From Crotophaga sulcirostris (taxonomy: Eukaryota; Chordata; Aves; Cuculiformes; Crotophagidae), in contig VYZB01000117.1 of the NCBI GenBank assembly GCA_013397455.1, forward strand, positions 1,048,787-1,112,786: a stretch of 64,000 nt of DNA, in the 5' to 3' direction. Positions 40,278 through 52,911 of this stretch are shown in pieces; the stretch's first letter is position 1; each line of letters starts with the position of its first letter. The notes beneath the pieces are model-generated. The model was not told the origin of the DNA, did no database searches, and saw only the letters and a list, made by a program, of their open reading frames with translations. Both the position numbers and the translations under genes were made by a program.

Positions 40278-40632
40278 ATAATCTTAGTTTAAAGCTATTA
40301 TTCTTTGTCCTATCACTACATGTCCTGGTAAAAAAGTCCCTCTCCAGGTTTCTTTACACCCCTTCTAGGTATTGGCAGGCTGCTATGAGGTCTCCCCAGA
40401 ATCTCCTCTTCTCCAAGCTGACCAACCCCAACTATCTCAGCTTTTCTTCATAGGAGGGGTGCTCTAGCCTTCTGATCATCTTCATGGTCCTCCTCTGAAC
40501 TCTAACAGGTCCATGTGCTTCTTATGCTGGAGGCCCAAGAGCTGGACTCAGTACTCTAGGTGGGGTCTCATGAGAGTTGAGCAGAGGGGAAGAATCACCT
40601 TCCTTGATCTGCTGGTTATACTTCTCTTGAAG

Positions 40633-40883
40633 CAGGGGAAGTTTAGGCTTGATATTAGGAAAAAATTCTTCACTGAAAGGGTCATTGGCCATTGGAATGC
40701 GCTGCCCGGGGAGGTGGTGGAGTCGCTGTCCCTGGAGGTGTTTAAGAGGAGACTGGATGAGGCACTCAGTGCCATGGTTTAGATGATGGGTTGGTGTTGG
40801 CATTAGTGTTAGTGTTGGGTTATAGGTTGGACTTGATGATCTCAAAGGTCCTTTCCAACCTTGTAATATTGTGATACTGTGAT
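40633..40883 (+). mobile_element. young CR1 3' end nested in an older CR1
   Basis: It starts CAGGGGAAGTTTAGGC and ends TATTGTGATACTGTGAT, so it is a TACTGTGA-group copy of about 251 bp. Compared with its relatives it carries about 12 extra bases in the GTTGGCATTAGTGTTAGTG stretch. The host CR1 appears to have lost a few bases (roughly CCCAGGAT) at the insertion point. The chimeric frame 40513-40782 runs across the 5' junction by chance. Confidence 0.9.
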
Positions 40884-41937
40884 ATGATTGGCTTCCTGGG
40901 CTGCAAGTGCACATTTCTGACTTGTGTTGAGCTTCTTGTCAACTAACACCCACAAGTCCTTCTCCTCAGGGCTGCTTTCAATCCACTCTTCATTCAGCCT
41001 ATAACTGTGATTGGAGTTTCCCTGACCCATTTGCAGGACCTTATACTTGGCTTTGTTGAACTTCATGAGGTTCACACAGGTCCACTTATCAAGCCTGTCC
41101 AGGTCTCTCAAGGTCAAGGTCCCTCTGGACGGTATCCCTTCCCTCCAATTGATCAAATTAATTGGTTTCTTTTCAAAAGTATTAGAAAGAAATGTAGATG
41201 CACCAAAGATCTACTCTGGGTGTAAACATGATGGAGAGACAGGTGGATGAGTTGCTCAGTGCTATGTCTTTTTCCCAGCCTGTGACACAAACTTCAGCCA
41301 CAAATGTGAGCAAGCATAGATTCAGTAAAACGAGCCCTGTACAAGGTTATAACCAGCTGAGAGCACCATGAGGAATACATGTTGGGTGTCCATGAAGAAT
41401 GTGCAAGAGATTTTGCCAAGAATTTTTAATGGTCTTTTTGGATTTTGTTGATGATGTTTTTTTGGTTTGATTTTAATGAAAACCACAACAATTCTAAAAG
41501 TTTTCTCTCCCATCTGTCTCTCATTATCTGAAGAAACGAGGTTATGACATAGATATTCTCAACCTTAGGGATTTGTTTCTGCTGTGTGTTATACAAGGAC
41601 ATGCTTTGAGCCCTATTTTGCATTTCTTGTGGAAAAAAAGCTGCTCGTATCTTCCTATCCTATCCAGGAAACAGTTTCCTGCAATCAAGCAAAATTCTCT
41701 CCTACTGGCTCTGTTTCAATATGCTTTGTACCCTGTTCACTCCAGCTGACTTTCCACTCCTATTTACCCAGGTTGTTCTAACTAGTCCAGTCTCATGTCT
41801 CCATGTATCTGAGCTTCTTCAACTTTGCACCCATTTTTGTTGGCTTGCAGCCCCTCACCAACAGCTTTAGCCAGAATCTCTTCTCCTCCATCATTGTGCC
41901 TGCACAAGAAACAAACTTGAAAACAAATTATAGGCTT

Positions 41938-41986
41938 TCTGCTGTCAACACTCGTTTTCTGTCAACACCCTCTGCTGTCAACACCC
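41938..41986. repeat. three imperfect short tandem units
   Basis: The word CTGTCAACAC recurs three times with a spacing of 16-18 bp, preceded by TTCTG, TTTT and TCTG. Confidence 0.65.
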
Positions 41987-43309
41987 TTTATCTCCAGTTT
42001 ACCAAAGGCAGGAGGGAAAGGATTCAACTCTAAATTCAAGTACCTGCACCTAGGTGTCTACGTGTTGGTGTCCAAGCTCCCAGTAAGTCAACTGAGAATT
42101 GGTTAATCAGACAATAAACACCAGAGAACAGTTCATTTTTTATCACTGTTTGGTTGCTCTGTTCTTCTCTAGATTATTCTGGAGCCTATTGTGCATGTTA
42201 ACACTTGTATGAACATACAAATAACTAATGTTAAAAAAAATCTTTCTTCAGTTCTCAGTATTCAGAATGACTGAAATAGTACAACACACAGAGACACATA
42301 CACACCCTTCAGTCTTAGGCACACACCCAGCAAGAAGAATTTCAGCCAGGATAATTAAAGTTTGGCAAAGTTACAAGTAACAGAAATGAGGGCAAATCTT
42401 GCATAATCTTAAACCTTTCTGACTGTACTTGCTCAGCTTATGATAATAAAACCTTTTCCTCAATCAACACCACACCGATCTTTCTCCTCCTCTCTGTTTT
42501 CACTGACTTCTCAAGGAAAGAGAGTCCTATTCTTTGTTTTTATCTCTTACTGGTGGAAGTACAAAACTGTTTTTCTTACCTAAATAAAGGAAAATCAGCC
42601 TTCTCTCTACCCTGCCAGTATACTTCCACTCATTTCAACTGATGTCCTCTCAGGTTACCCTTGTGTGACCTAAATGATTGCTTCTCAAATATTTGCATCT
42701 TTCAGAGATTTCCATGTGATCTGCATTGTCTTCCTTTCCCCATCACATGTACACACCTAGATTTTTTTCATGCTGATAGTACCTTTTTTAGGTCAGAGAC
42801 CACTGTTCTATTCTGTGGTTCCACACCTTCCAATGAAATCCTGCCACAAGATTCATCTACGTTATACCAGTGCACTGATACAAATAAAAGACATGAAAGA
42901 CTTGTACAGCTAATGGCTACAAGCAGATCTTAGTAAATGTGTCAACTAAGACCTTCCACCCAATAAAAATATGTTATTTTCCTTATTAACCGCTAGGTCA
43001 AAACATAGTTTTCTAATCTTTTCAATTAGAATGCAGCAAGACCTGATAATGAATCACAGAATCTCCCTATAACTAATCACCTCTCACAGTGCATCTCTTC
43101 TTATTGACATTCCCCTTGACTCAGGAGTGACTCACCAGCTGATGAGCTATGAACTTTGAAATGTTTACTTTCACACTACACAGTTTGGCCTCTATTGCTA
43201 ATGAAGAGTGAGGACAAGGCAGGAAGACCAACCACTCCGTGCCAGAAACGTCTTACCCTCAATCATCATAACAGCCAATTAAAAGAATTCTAAAGTTCTA
43301 CATGACACA

Positions 43310-43340
43310 TTGAAAACTACTATTAATTAATAGTTTTCAA
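43310..43340. repeat. 31-bp near-perfect palindrome
   Basis: TTGAAAACTA (43310-43319) pairs with TAGTTTTCAA (43331-43340). The centre contains the perfect palindrome CTATTAATTAATAG, so two alternative hairpins are possible. Confidence 0.8.
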
Positions 43341-44958
43341 GACTCCCATAGACAGAAATAACGAACACAAGAGATACTACATAACCCTGTCTGCAGAAGC
43401 TTATAGTCAAAGTTAAAATCAGCAAAGATTTCTTCTTTTGCCATAGTTCTCTGCAACAGAACCTCCTAGGGGCTCACCCTCTCAGCAACAACTGAGTTAA
43501 GGTCAGAGACCTCAGCTCTGTAGCTGAAAACACAGCTGTGTTGGGCAAAGCAGTAGCAGTCACAATTCCTCTCCAACAACTAAAATGAGAAAAAGGGAGA
43601 AAAATATGCCATAGATGAGAGGAGTCAGAGCTGTTTGCTTTTGAATGATTTCTGATGGCTTTATGAAACTATCAAATTTAAGCCGGTTTTGTGATGAAAG
43701 GGTAGAAGTGGATGCACTTCATTACTAAGCCATAGTCAGAAACTGCAAAAATTGTATCACCTGACTCCAGTGATGCCTTCTGGAGACAAGAATTTCAGAC
43801 GGCTTAAATATCCTGATTGACAACATTTCTTGTCTAGTGATCCATACATTTTTTTCAGATTATAAACTTGTTATAGGCAAAAAAATAGCTTTAATTGTGA
43901 AAGTCAACAGATGGCAGATAACAGAGTGCATGTGTGTTTGTTGGAAGTGTCTGACATTGAACTTCTGAACTCTCAACAGAAGCTTGCTGCTTCCTATCTG
44001 CACCTGTAGAGGCTGGCTGTAAATTTTGAGAACTTCTGGTCTACACAGAAATGACACATCCTGAATCTTCCTATCAGTAAAGAGAAATGTAAAAGAAAAA
44101 AACAGACAGGAGGATTATCACCTGCTGTGCTTTTGTACATAGACCATTCAGACTGGGAAAACACGAGGTCTCAGTCTGAAAAGAAGTATACTTGTGAAAA
44201 AGAAATGATTTTGAGAAGAAACAGAGGGGCTGGGAAGAAGAAGGTGAAGATCCTGAAAGTGAGTGGAGGTCTTGGAGATGAGGCAAATGCAGAGAGAAAA
44301 ATCCAAGGGGACACCAATGGACCTCACCAGTAACCCCCAAGAGCTGTAACTGTGAGCAGGAACAGAGTGCAGACCGACCCAATTTCCTTCACAAATGTAC
44401 CAGGCCAACAGTGAACTCCCTGTAGGGAAGGGATGATGAATCCTGATGAATGCAAACACTGTGTGGGAAACTGCACGAGTGAGAGATAATCAAGTAGGTT
44501 AAAAACTCTTGTCTCCTTGGTTCTTAAAGAAACCCCAGTACACAGATACACTACAGGTAGTCAACACTTTTTCTTGCCCTTTGCAAACTCCCACAGGCTT
44601 TACATATCTGCTGCTAAAACAAAAGTTTGCTCCAATCATTAATATGCCTCTACATCTTAGTTTCATTTCAACCCCTCATTGAACAAATTGCCCCTCTTTT
44701 CCCAAACAAGTGGAGTGCAAGGAATGTGCAAGATATACATTTCAAATGCTGCCATGATTCTGCTTGTTGTCCCTTATCATCTCTACTCTGAAAGGATCTT
44801 GTAAACAGTCTCTGATACAGACTCCCACAGGATGTCAGTGACACTCTCTGTGACCAATTGTTCAAATTCTCTCCTGTTAATACAGGAATATCTCTGATGT
44901 GTGCTAGCCTGGAGTACAAGGTATAAGTCTGGAGGGAATATGTCCAAGGTCTAACTTG

Positions 44959-45061
44959 ACAGTATCACAGTATTACAAGGTTGGAAAGGACCTCTGAGAT
45001 CATCGAGTCCAACCTATAACCCAACACTAACACCAACCCATCATCTAAACCATGGCACTGA
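44959..45061 (-). mobile_element. CR1 LINE, very short 3' end, TACTGTGA-tail group
   Basis: The reversed tail ACAGTATCACAGTATTACAA is followed by 3' UTR and breaks off at CATGGCACTGA, giving 103 bp. This truncation point is within about ten bases of that of the copy at 27585. Confidence 0.92.
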
Positions 45062-47158
45062 CAGTTCTCATGTAGTAAATGATGGACTGATCTGAATGAC
45101 AAAAGTCGCTGGGGCAGCTTAGCCTGTTTGGGAAATGAAGAGCTGATATTCATGGCACTATTAGGGATAGCATATAAACATCCTTCTGAGTGAGAGACAT
45201 GGAAACCTAACGTTCTTGTTCTTTTCCCAGCCTCTTCTAATGGTTTTAGGGCTCTTTATTTTTTTTCCTACCTGTTGGACTCGCACATACGTGTAGAATT
45301 TCTTTGCATCCAAGGAAAAACACAATGTTGTAATGCCATTGTTCTCCAGATCTGTTCAACAATATTTTGGTACTCTGAGGAAGGTATTCCACAGGACAGA
45401 GCACAAAGGTAGCTGCATCTTCAGCAGTGATTATGGTCAGTAAGTAGCCAGAGTGTGAGATGCAGACTGCTGACTTTCTGCTTGGGATCTGTTTCCTCAT
45501 CATTATCATTGAAAATATTGAAGCAAAGGGACTCACAGCTTTTAAGTACCTTACTTATCATTTTTTTTATTATTATTCACTGGAAAACCAAATTATTAGG
45601 CTCGACTTTTTAAGACATTACATATATTTTTCTTCATTAGTGGACCTTATGGATGGCAGCTGTGTTCTTGAGATGAATGTAACTGCTGCGTTCTCTATTG
45701 CTCTTGACAGCAAAAAAAAAGCCTCACGTACAACCTGCTGCATGGTTATAACTGGCTTAAGCTTGAGTCATGATACCAGAGCCTACAGTGCTCATAAGCT
45801 ATGCAGTGGAAATATTTGCCAACTATAAATAGAAGACTGTCAACAGAATAAAAGCAATCTTTTTCTGAAAACACTTTGTGGTGCTCCCGGATAACTTCCG
45901 CAGCTGTTACTCAAAAAAAATGGATAGAAACTACTGCTGCTAACCTTAAGGATTTAACATTCTTCAATAACTTGCACACAATCTTATTGACTTTGTTCTT
46001 TTTGTTGTTGCTCCAGAGATCTTGATAAAAACATTCAGCAGCCAGAAAAATCTATATACAATGAGATGGTACTGTGGGTCAACATAGAGCATCTAGTCTA
46101 GCCTGAGATATGTTTGGAAGGTGAGCGACCAGCAGCTGAATCAAGCAGTGAATCTAATATCAGCCTTGCCTTCCTCTGTCTCTAATTCAGCACATCACTC
46201 CTCTCCCTTAGGAAAGACAAGAATCGTCTGATACTGATGCTGTGCTGTTCATTGCCACATTGCCTGATTTTTCAAGCTTTGGTCCAGTAAGCAAAGGCTG
46301 AACAGCAATCCTACCTGTACGATTCAATGTGTTTTCTCTACTTACTGTTTTCTCAAATCCCTTTTCATTAGCTCATGCCACCAAGTGTGAACGGGAATGC
46401 CTGTTGGCCGTAGCCTTGCACTAAGCTGATTTTAATTTTTGGTGGCAAAGGGTGTGCTTATCTCTCCAGCTTTTGAACTAGACACATAATGGCCCATCAT
46501 GCTTACTGTTGTGGTAATTCCAGGCTGGTTCTTAATAAATTCACCACAAAGGCCACAAAAGTAGGCATTTTGTTTTCCACATGTGAATGAATGAATAAAG
46601 TTTGGGCCAGAGGAGTTCATCAGTCACTATACTTTCTGACTTCCTTCTGCTCTGTTAACGTGGCATGGAGAAAGCGTGTGACTGAAGCAATGACCTTTAC
46701 TGAGCCCTTGGATAGCTCTGACAGCTCAGGAGGCCAGAATGTATTCATGCCTTGCATTTTCATGGCACTTTTCATTTATAAAATTTCCCCACACAGAAAT
46801 ACTGCAACTCTTGATCCCTACTGCTATCTCTAGCTCTGTTATCTGTAGCAAGTTTATGCATCAATAATATATTATACATTGAAAACTGCACAAAATTCAC
46901 TTGCTTCAGGAGAGGAAAAAAAAGCAGCATTAGAGAGGCATAAGCATGCCTGGTCTTCTGAAATCTCATTTTCATTCTGGACACCCTTTTGGGCAAGCTA
47001 TTGATGTACAAAAGTTAGAATGTTCCAACAGATATTACAAAATCCAGTCTAAAACTTTGCTACCTCGGTTAGAAGTGGTTCCACTTGGCCTCGTGGGCTA
47101 CATTAGTAGTTAAGTAAGTAAGGAATGAAAGACAGCCCAAAGTATCCACGAAAAAACA

Positions 47159-47173
47159 ATATATATATATATG
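47159..47173. repeat. AT dinucleotide run
   Basis: A short uninterrupted AT run flanked by A-rich sequence. Confidence 0.7.
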
Positions 47174-50100
47174 TGCCCTTGTGATTTACTTGGTAAATAT
47201 CACTCAACAGCAAGTTAGTGGGAGGATTAAAGAGGAAGCCTGTGTTCTTCACTAATAATAAGAGATATTATTCTGTAGGAAAGATCACTTGGTCATATAA
47301 AGTGGTCAGTATCATAGACTGGCTTCTGGAATCACATAATCAATAGCAGGAACACAACTCAGCCTTGTGAAAATCCGGATGCTGCCTTCAAGAGGCTCCT
47401 TTCTGAAAACTGGTCTTTTTCCCCCAGTGCTCATCACCATACCCTAGATCTGAAACGTTGCCTAAAGCATCGTATATGTAGCTTTCCAGGATGCTCTTAG
47501 TACAGTTTCCAGTATGGGAGCTTCATCTGATGGTTTATGGATAGATATTTTATAGCACTCTAATACAGCGATGGTCCTGGAAAGCTCAGGGCTTAAAGAC
47601 CTCAGAAATGTAATTATCATCTGTCTTTAAAAAAGGCATGAATAATGCTGGAAGGCTTTATGTAGACATCTGGATACGTACATTGAAGTTCTAGAGTAAA
47701 ATGAACATGGCAAGTATTAAATCATTTTTTTTTCATACATTATTGAAAGAATTCTGGGTTTCAGAATAACCAGCAGAAAATAGCCTGCGATGAGTTCATA
47801 AATAGCCAGCACCGCTTGTCAGTGAACACTGCAGAAAAGATCCATTTCTTTGCTGTAGGTAATTTCATGTCAAATGTAGAGCTGACTCCCACGTCATACA
47901 AAGCACTAGAGGAAGCAAAGTCAGGATGCTGACCTCCAGGATACACAGATTTCCAGCTACTTTAACAATTTTTTTCCCTAAAGAACAGATTTATGCTCGT
48001 TCTCAGTATATTTCTTGAAGGACTTTAAGGAAGAATTTGAAAACAGGAGTGTGTGGCATTGTGACGTTAAAATGTAGCGTGTTCACCGGCAGGCTGTCTC
48101 TTCCTAGGAGATCATTGAACAAGAAATCAGGTCTCTGAATTCTGACTGTGTATCAAAGAAATTATTCGGCGAACAATCTGGAAAACAAGGCAGCATTACT
48201 TATCTGCCTCATGGGTTTCTTGCAAATAGAGCAGAATATCAAACATTTCCTTTCTAAATCTCATGCTAAAGGTCAAGTGCAGTAAATTGCTGCAGTTGTA
48301 CGGAAGTGAGTGGAACTAAAGCAGTCTTTACTATAGCTCTAGCTTCCACTTTCATACTAGATGACTCTGCATCTTTTTATTACTGCTGGGATGTCCTTTA
48401 TTCCACATAGACCTTACAATTCAGCCCCAAACATGTTTAGTTTTAATTAACATATTTGCTCAAAACCAGTCTTTGTTCTGTTTTAATTGAAAAAAAAAAA
48501 AAAAGAAGTGCTGTTTTTTGAGCAAAGAAAAACTACGGGAGTAATGGGATCTCGGAAAAAAAGGAAGGTATTCCTTGAACCACAATAAAAGAAAAAAAGT
48601 AAGTAAAAATAGACACCTGTGTTTTACATGTTGTTTATGTGTTTTCCTTTCAAAAGCTGTTGTTGGGCAGTAAGAAGCGAGGCTGTCTGTTTTCCTTTTG
48701 CTGATGACACAAAACCTGACCAGGTAAAAGCATCAACAAGAGAGAAACTTGTGCCTTCCTTAGAATAACTAAATGTGCCTGGAAGAGAAAAGCTTTCAAG
48801 ATGACATGTGGAATGGGCAGAGAATAAACACAGCCCGGAGGAGGATGCAGCATGGGCAGGAGGTAAATGGTTCTCATATGTCACAAGCAGTAAAAAAACA
48901 GTCAACGGTGACTGTTCAGAGTACTGTGAGGTGGAGGCCTCAAAAGGAGGTGATTCTGGATGAAATGGGCTGTAGACCTGGGAAACTGCTTGCCAAAAAT
49001 CATGTGGGTGCAAGAAGTTTTTGTGGGCTCAAAGTAGACTGGACTGATATTTGGAAGAGAGATGCTGGGATTGTCTGCTAAGCAGACAAACTACACAAGG
49101 CTAAGGTCTCTCCTGAACCATAAATACGCAGAAACTGGAAAGCATTAGAGGGTAGAATTAAATGTTTTTTTCCCTGTTCTTATTTTTCCTTAGGCTACTT
49201 TTTATGGCCCTAATTAGTGAGAGAATACTGCACAGATGGTCCAAGATAACCCTTGATCTGAACCAGTATGGCTCTTCTTCCAGAGACAGGCAGCCAGGAC
49301 TAATAAGGGATGACAAGAAACTACTCCAGAGGGTACCATGTGTCACAATCCCAGAAGCTACTGGAAGATTACTGGAGAGACAACAAATCTCAAATAAAGG
49401 ACCCCATTGCCAGTACAGAGCGATGTTTATAAACCAGTTTTCATTTGTTCTCTCACACTTGTAGTTTTCTTGGGTTTAAAATTAATAGCACCCTAGTTCC
49501 TGTTGTAACACAACCCAGCTTTTCAGACTCTTACGCTCTGTTGGGAAGTTTGAGGGTGAGGAAGTCTCAATTACAGGAATATATATAGGCAAATCCATCT
49601 GTAATCTCCCATCTTCATGCTCAGGGTGCATAAAACAGACTGGTACCACAAGAATGGTGTTTCCAGGCATCGTTTCCATCAGGTTAAACTCTCCAGACTT
49701 TTTTTCCATGTGTGTATCCAGGAGAAACCAACTAGTTCAGCCATACTCACTGACCAGAGGACCACAGACATAGACTATCATGTACAGAAATGGCCAGTGG
49801 GCACTACAGTTTGCAGTTAATACTGCCCTATCACCTCCAAATTTTTGTTTGACCTCAATGTCTGAGCAGCTGTTTGGACCTCTCCGGGTGCAGATTCAAG
49901 TGAAGGGCAGGGATCCGGAGATCATTGATTGCTCCGTGGCAAATATTAAATTTGAGAGTTTACTGTAGCACATAGCTATAACCATTCCCCAGCTGTGGTG
50001 TCAAGCCAGGACCTGTTCGTTAGGTGCCTGAGGAAGCCTATTGACAAGTGTGTTCAGAAAATATATAAGCAACCCTACCTAGGGAGCAGTTTGCACCTTA

Positions 50101-52092
50101 AAGCATGCTATTCAAGGAAACACCCAACAGCTCTAGAAAGTTGGGTCTGCAGGGAATCCCTTTGGAGAAGACCTTAGCTCTGGTCTCCCTCAGGTCCTCC
50201 TTTGTTCTCCAAGAAGCACCAAGGCTGGCGATACACAGCACTACTGTCACACGGAGGGGTCCTCAGTGGGAATGGGTTTGAGACCATTAGCTGAGCTTTT
50301 TGTAGTCAGTGCCAGAGACAAATGACTGAAATTGAACCTGGAGATAAGAGGGAATCAGTCTTTGCCACTTGTAAATGATTCTGCAGCCCAACAGCTCCAG
50401 CTCTGAAAATGTCAATTTAACATTATGTCTGTAGCCACCAGCATTCTACCCAGAGCATTAAATTAAAAAAATCTTGATTTTTTTCTCCAACAACAGCTGT
50501 ATTTTGCCAATGCATGATACGTACAATGTTCAAAGAAAGAAAACAAAATAATATGCAGATTTATTACTATTTTTTTGCAATAAGAAAAATTAAAGGCAAA
50601 TTTTTGATATTCTGAAACCAAACACTGTTCTTATTTAATTTTTGGGAGGGGGCAGGAAGATATTGTACAACTAAAAGCACATTTCATTTTGAAAAATAAT
50701 TGTAAAATATCCTATGTACTGTTCTCTATGGAGGAGGAAGACCATTATGGCATAAGTTCTTTCTACCAGTCTGAAATGCAAGCTGTTTCCAGTGACAATC
50801 TACCTAGTGCAAACAAAGCAAGTGCTAGTTTTCCTGTATAACATCAGTCCATTATTATCACTTCTTTCTGAAGCAACATCTGAAGGTCTGGCGTGAACTC
50901 AATGACAACCAGAACCGTTTGTAAAATGTTTTGAAAACTAAAACAGGACAAGGAACTGGGATCTGTACCAAGCATTTGCCTAATGGCTCTGCTAAATGAG
51001 CATGTAGCATCCACATGTACGCGTACCCATGGCACCATGTAACCTTCCATTTCCTTTACCAGTTTCATTCAGGCAGATTATCAAGAGTTTTATAGGAAAC
51101 AAAAAAAATATCCTAGTGTATATGAATGTGGCAGAACCTTGCAGAACTGGTGCCAGCCTGTATAGTACAAAGAACAATTCAAAAAGCTAAAGAAAAACAA
51201 CCTTAACATTTCAAACAAACATTCTAGATGTACAACACAGAGCATCAGTTTAATATGTTTCCAACAAGCAAAATCATCTAATAAAAAAGAGACAATTAAG
51301 AGCACAGAACTGGAATGAACAAGCAGTATCATCAAATCTAACTTCTTGGAAGGGCAGGTAGACTTTTGATAAGTGTTAACTCAAAAGGGAAGTTTGGCCT
51401 CACAGACCCATATACCATAGGCCATGCAAGTCCTTGAACCTCTCAGCTGCAAAAAACATAAATAAATAAAAAAAATTAAGGAATAAGGGATAATTTAGGT
51501 TTATTAATGCTCTAGGAACAAATCACAGTTACTTAGTCTGGATAAGGTCTGCTTAACATTTGAAAAAGAAACTTTGCAAATAGTTACCAGACACAGAACT
51601 GTGCTGTTATTGCTGTGCGGATGTTTCGAAATAGCTGAAGTGCAACAGTATTTTATTTTTGATGACTATGCAGAAGCAAACAGTGTGATAGATGCTTAAC
51701 CTATGTGTGCTATTTTTTTTCCCTGTTTGTTCTGTGAACGTACAGACTTCATGCAAATGGTGAACCTCCTAACAGCCAGCGGTAGCGCTGAGAACAAAAA
51801 GGAATCCTCCTTTCATCTAGATCAAAAGATAATGTCTGGGCTGATCTGAAACACCCTTTTGAGAAGTCGAAGGGTGCAGATATCCTCTGGCTGCACAGCT
51901 GCCCAGGGAACACGCATGGACACACACTGTGAGTTACTGAAGACAGTTACTGCACTATCAAAACTGACAGTTTCCTGCTGCCTTCTCAGAAATTACGTGC
52001 TACCCAGGCCCATTCAGAGAATAAAAAGTTAGATTATGGGCATCTATTTGAAAATAGGAGTCAGCAAGAAAATCCAAAGAGAGCTCCCAGCT

Positions 52093-52176
52093 GACAAGAT
52101 AGGACCAAAATATGTTGGGTACTTCAGGTCTTGTGACAAGACAGGAGCAAAATGTGTTGGGTACTTTAGGTCTTGT
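52093..52176. repeat. 42-bp tandem duplication
   Basis: Two adjacent 42-bp units (52093-52134 and 52135-52176), each starting GACAAGA and ending AGGTCTTGT, differ at four positions. Since 42 is divisible by three, a minus-strand frame (52044-52358) reads through both as a 14-residue repeat beginning DLKYPT. I see no sign that this frame is a real gene. Confidence 0.9.
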
Positions 52177-52410
52177 GCCATTTCCCCTTCCCTCTGACCA
52201 CCTCTTTCCTCAACCATGACCAGGTTGAAGTTCTCTGTACAGCAACCAAGTAGGGAAGTGGAACTTAATGTTTTCCCACAGATTTCTGAGTTGCATTTCC
52301 CAAGCTGCAAGTTGAGCTGTAGTCCTCCAGTAGCATCGTGGGGCCACCCAGGACACATCCTTCTAGCCTGGAGGTGCTTGTGCTCTTAGAACCTCTATTG
52401 GACCCCCAGT

Positions 52411-52911
52411 CTCACAGCACAGTGCCACAGCACCACAGGTTGGAAAGGACCTCTGAGATCATCGAGTCCAACCTATAATCCAACATTACACCAACCCATC
52501 ATCTAAACCATGGCACTGAGTGCCTCATCCAATCTCCTCTTAAACACCTCCAGGGTTGGTGACTCCACCACCTCCCTGGGCAGCGCATTCCAATGGCCAA
52601 TCACCCTTTCAGTGAAGAACTGTTTCCTAATATCAAACCTAAACTTTCACTGACGAAGCTTGAGTCCATGTCCTCTAGTTCTGTCACTGGTCACCTGAGA
52701 GAAGAGACCAACCCCTGCCTGACTACAACCTCCTTTTAGGGAGTTGTAGAGAGCAACAAGGTCACCCCTGAGCCCCCTCTTTTTCAGGTTAAACAGACCC
52801 AGTTCCTTCAGTCGCTCCTCATAAGGATTGTACTCAAACCTTCACCATCTTCATTGCTCTCCTCTGGACACATTCCAGTGTCTTGACATTTTTCTCAAAC
52901 TGAGGGGCTCA
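52411..52911 (-). mobile_element. CR1 LINE 3' part, TACTGTGA-tail group, decayed
   Basis: The 3' UTR and pol C-terminus in reverse match the copy at 3484 closely. The tail is worn (CACAGCACAGTGCCACAGCA instead of TCACAGTA units) and the frame is broken. It ends at TCTCAAACTGAGGGGCTC, just short of the truncation point of the copy at 3484. Confidence 0.92.

Larger units (their letters stand above)
39787..41158 (-). mobile_element. older CR1 LINE, rearranged and interrupted
   Basis: The copy starts with the reversed tail ATCATAGCACCATAGAACCA and runs in reverse through 3' UTR, pol C-terminus and the segment after the RT, to about 41158. Two things break it. At about 39984-40277 a piece from the region before the RT, in the same orientation, sits between the 3' UTR and the pol C-terminus. 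At 40633-40883 a younger CR1 of the TACTGTGA group has inserted in the opposite direction. Similarity resumes exactly on the other side (TGATTGGCTTCCTGGGCTGC). Many substitutions show it is an old copy. Confidence 0.88.
41159..44958. other. single-copy sequence, no gene seen
   Basis: No recognisable exon or interspersed repeat. It holds a threefold short repeat at 41938-41986 and a 31-bp palindrome at 43310-43340, both listed separately. The both-strand open frames at 44.1-44.5 kb lack any motif. Confidence 0.5.
45062..52410. other. single-copy sequence, no gene seen
   Basis: About 7.3 kb without a recognisable exon or CR1 copy. It holds an AT dinucleotide run (47159-47173), an A15 run (48490-48504) and a 42-bp tandem duplication (52093-52176). 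Frames of up to 129 codons, such as 45460-45828 and 48624-49013, have no known motif. A possible very old repeat end near 46070-46112 is too decayed to call. Confidence 0.45.

Noticed and set aside
40513..40782. 89-codon frame on the plus strand
   Set aside because: It is a chance chimera. The first part is antisense of the older CR1 and the second part is the pol end of the nested younger CR1.
46070..46112. Possible old repeat end, GAGCATCTAGTCTAGCCTG
   Set aside because: It resembles reversed CR1-type 3' UTR words (ATCATCTAGTCCAACC), but the rest of the tail is not recognisable.
48697..48714. Plus-strand FADDTK, identical to the core of the CR1 reverse-transcriptase active site
   Set aside because: No other RT block (GFVKGK, KAFDT, VPQGS or the pol tail) is found at the expected distance on either side, so the six-residue match is probably chance.
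51320..51360. AGTATCATCAAATCTAACTTCT, similar to a reversed CR1 3' UTR
   Set aside because: Only about 20 bases agree and there is no terminal repeat, so it is too weak to call.
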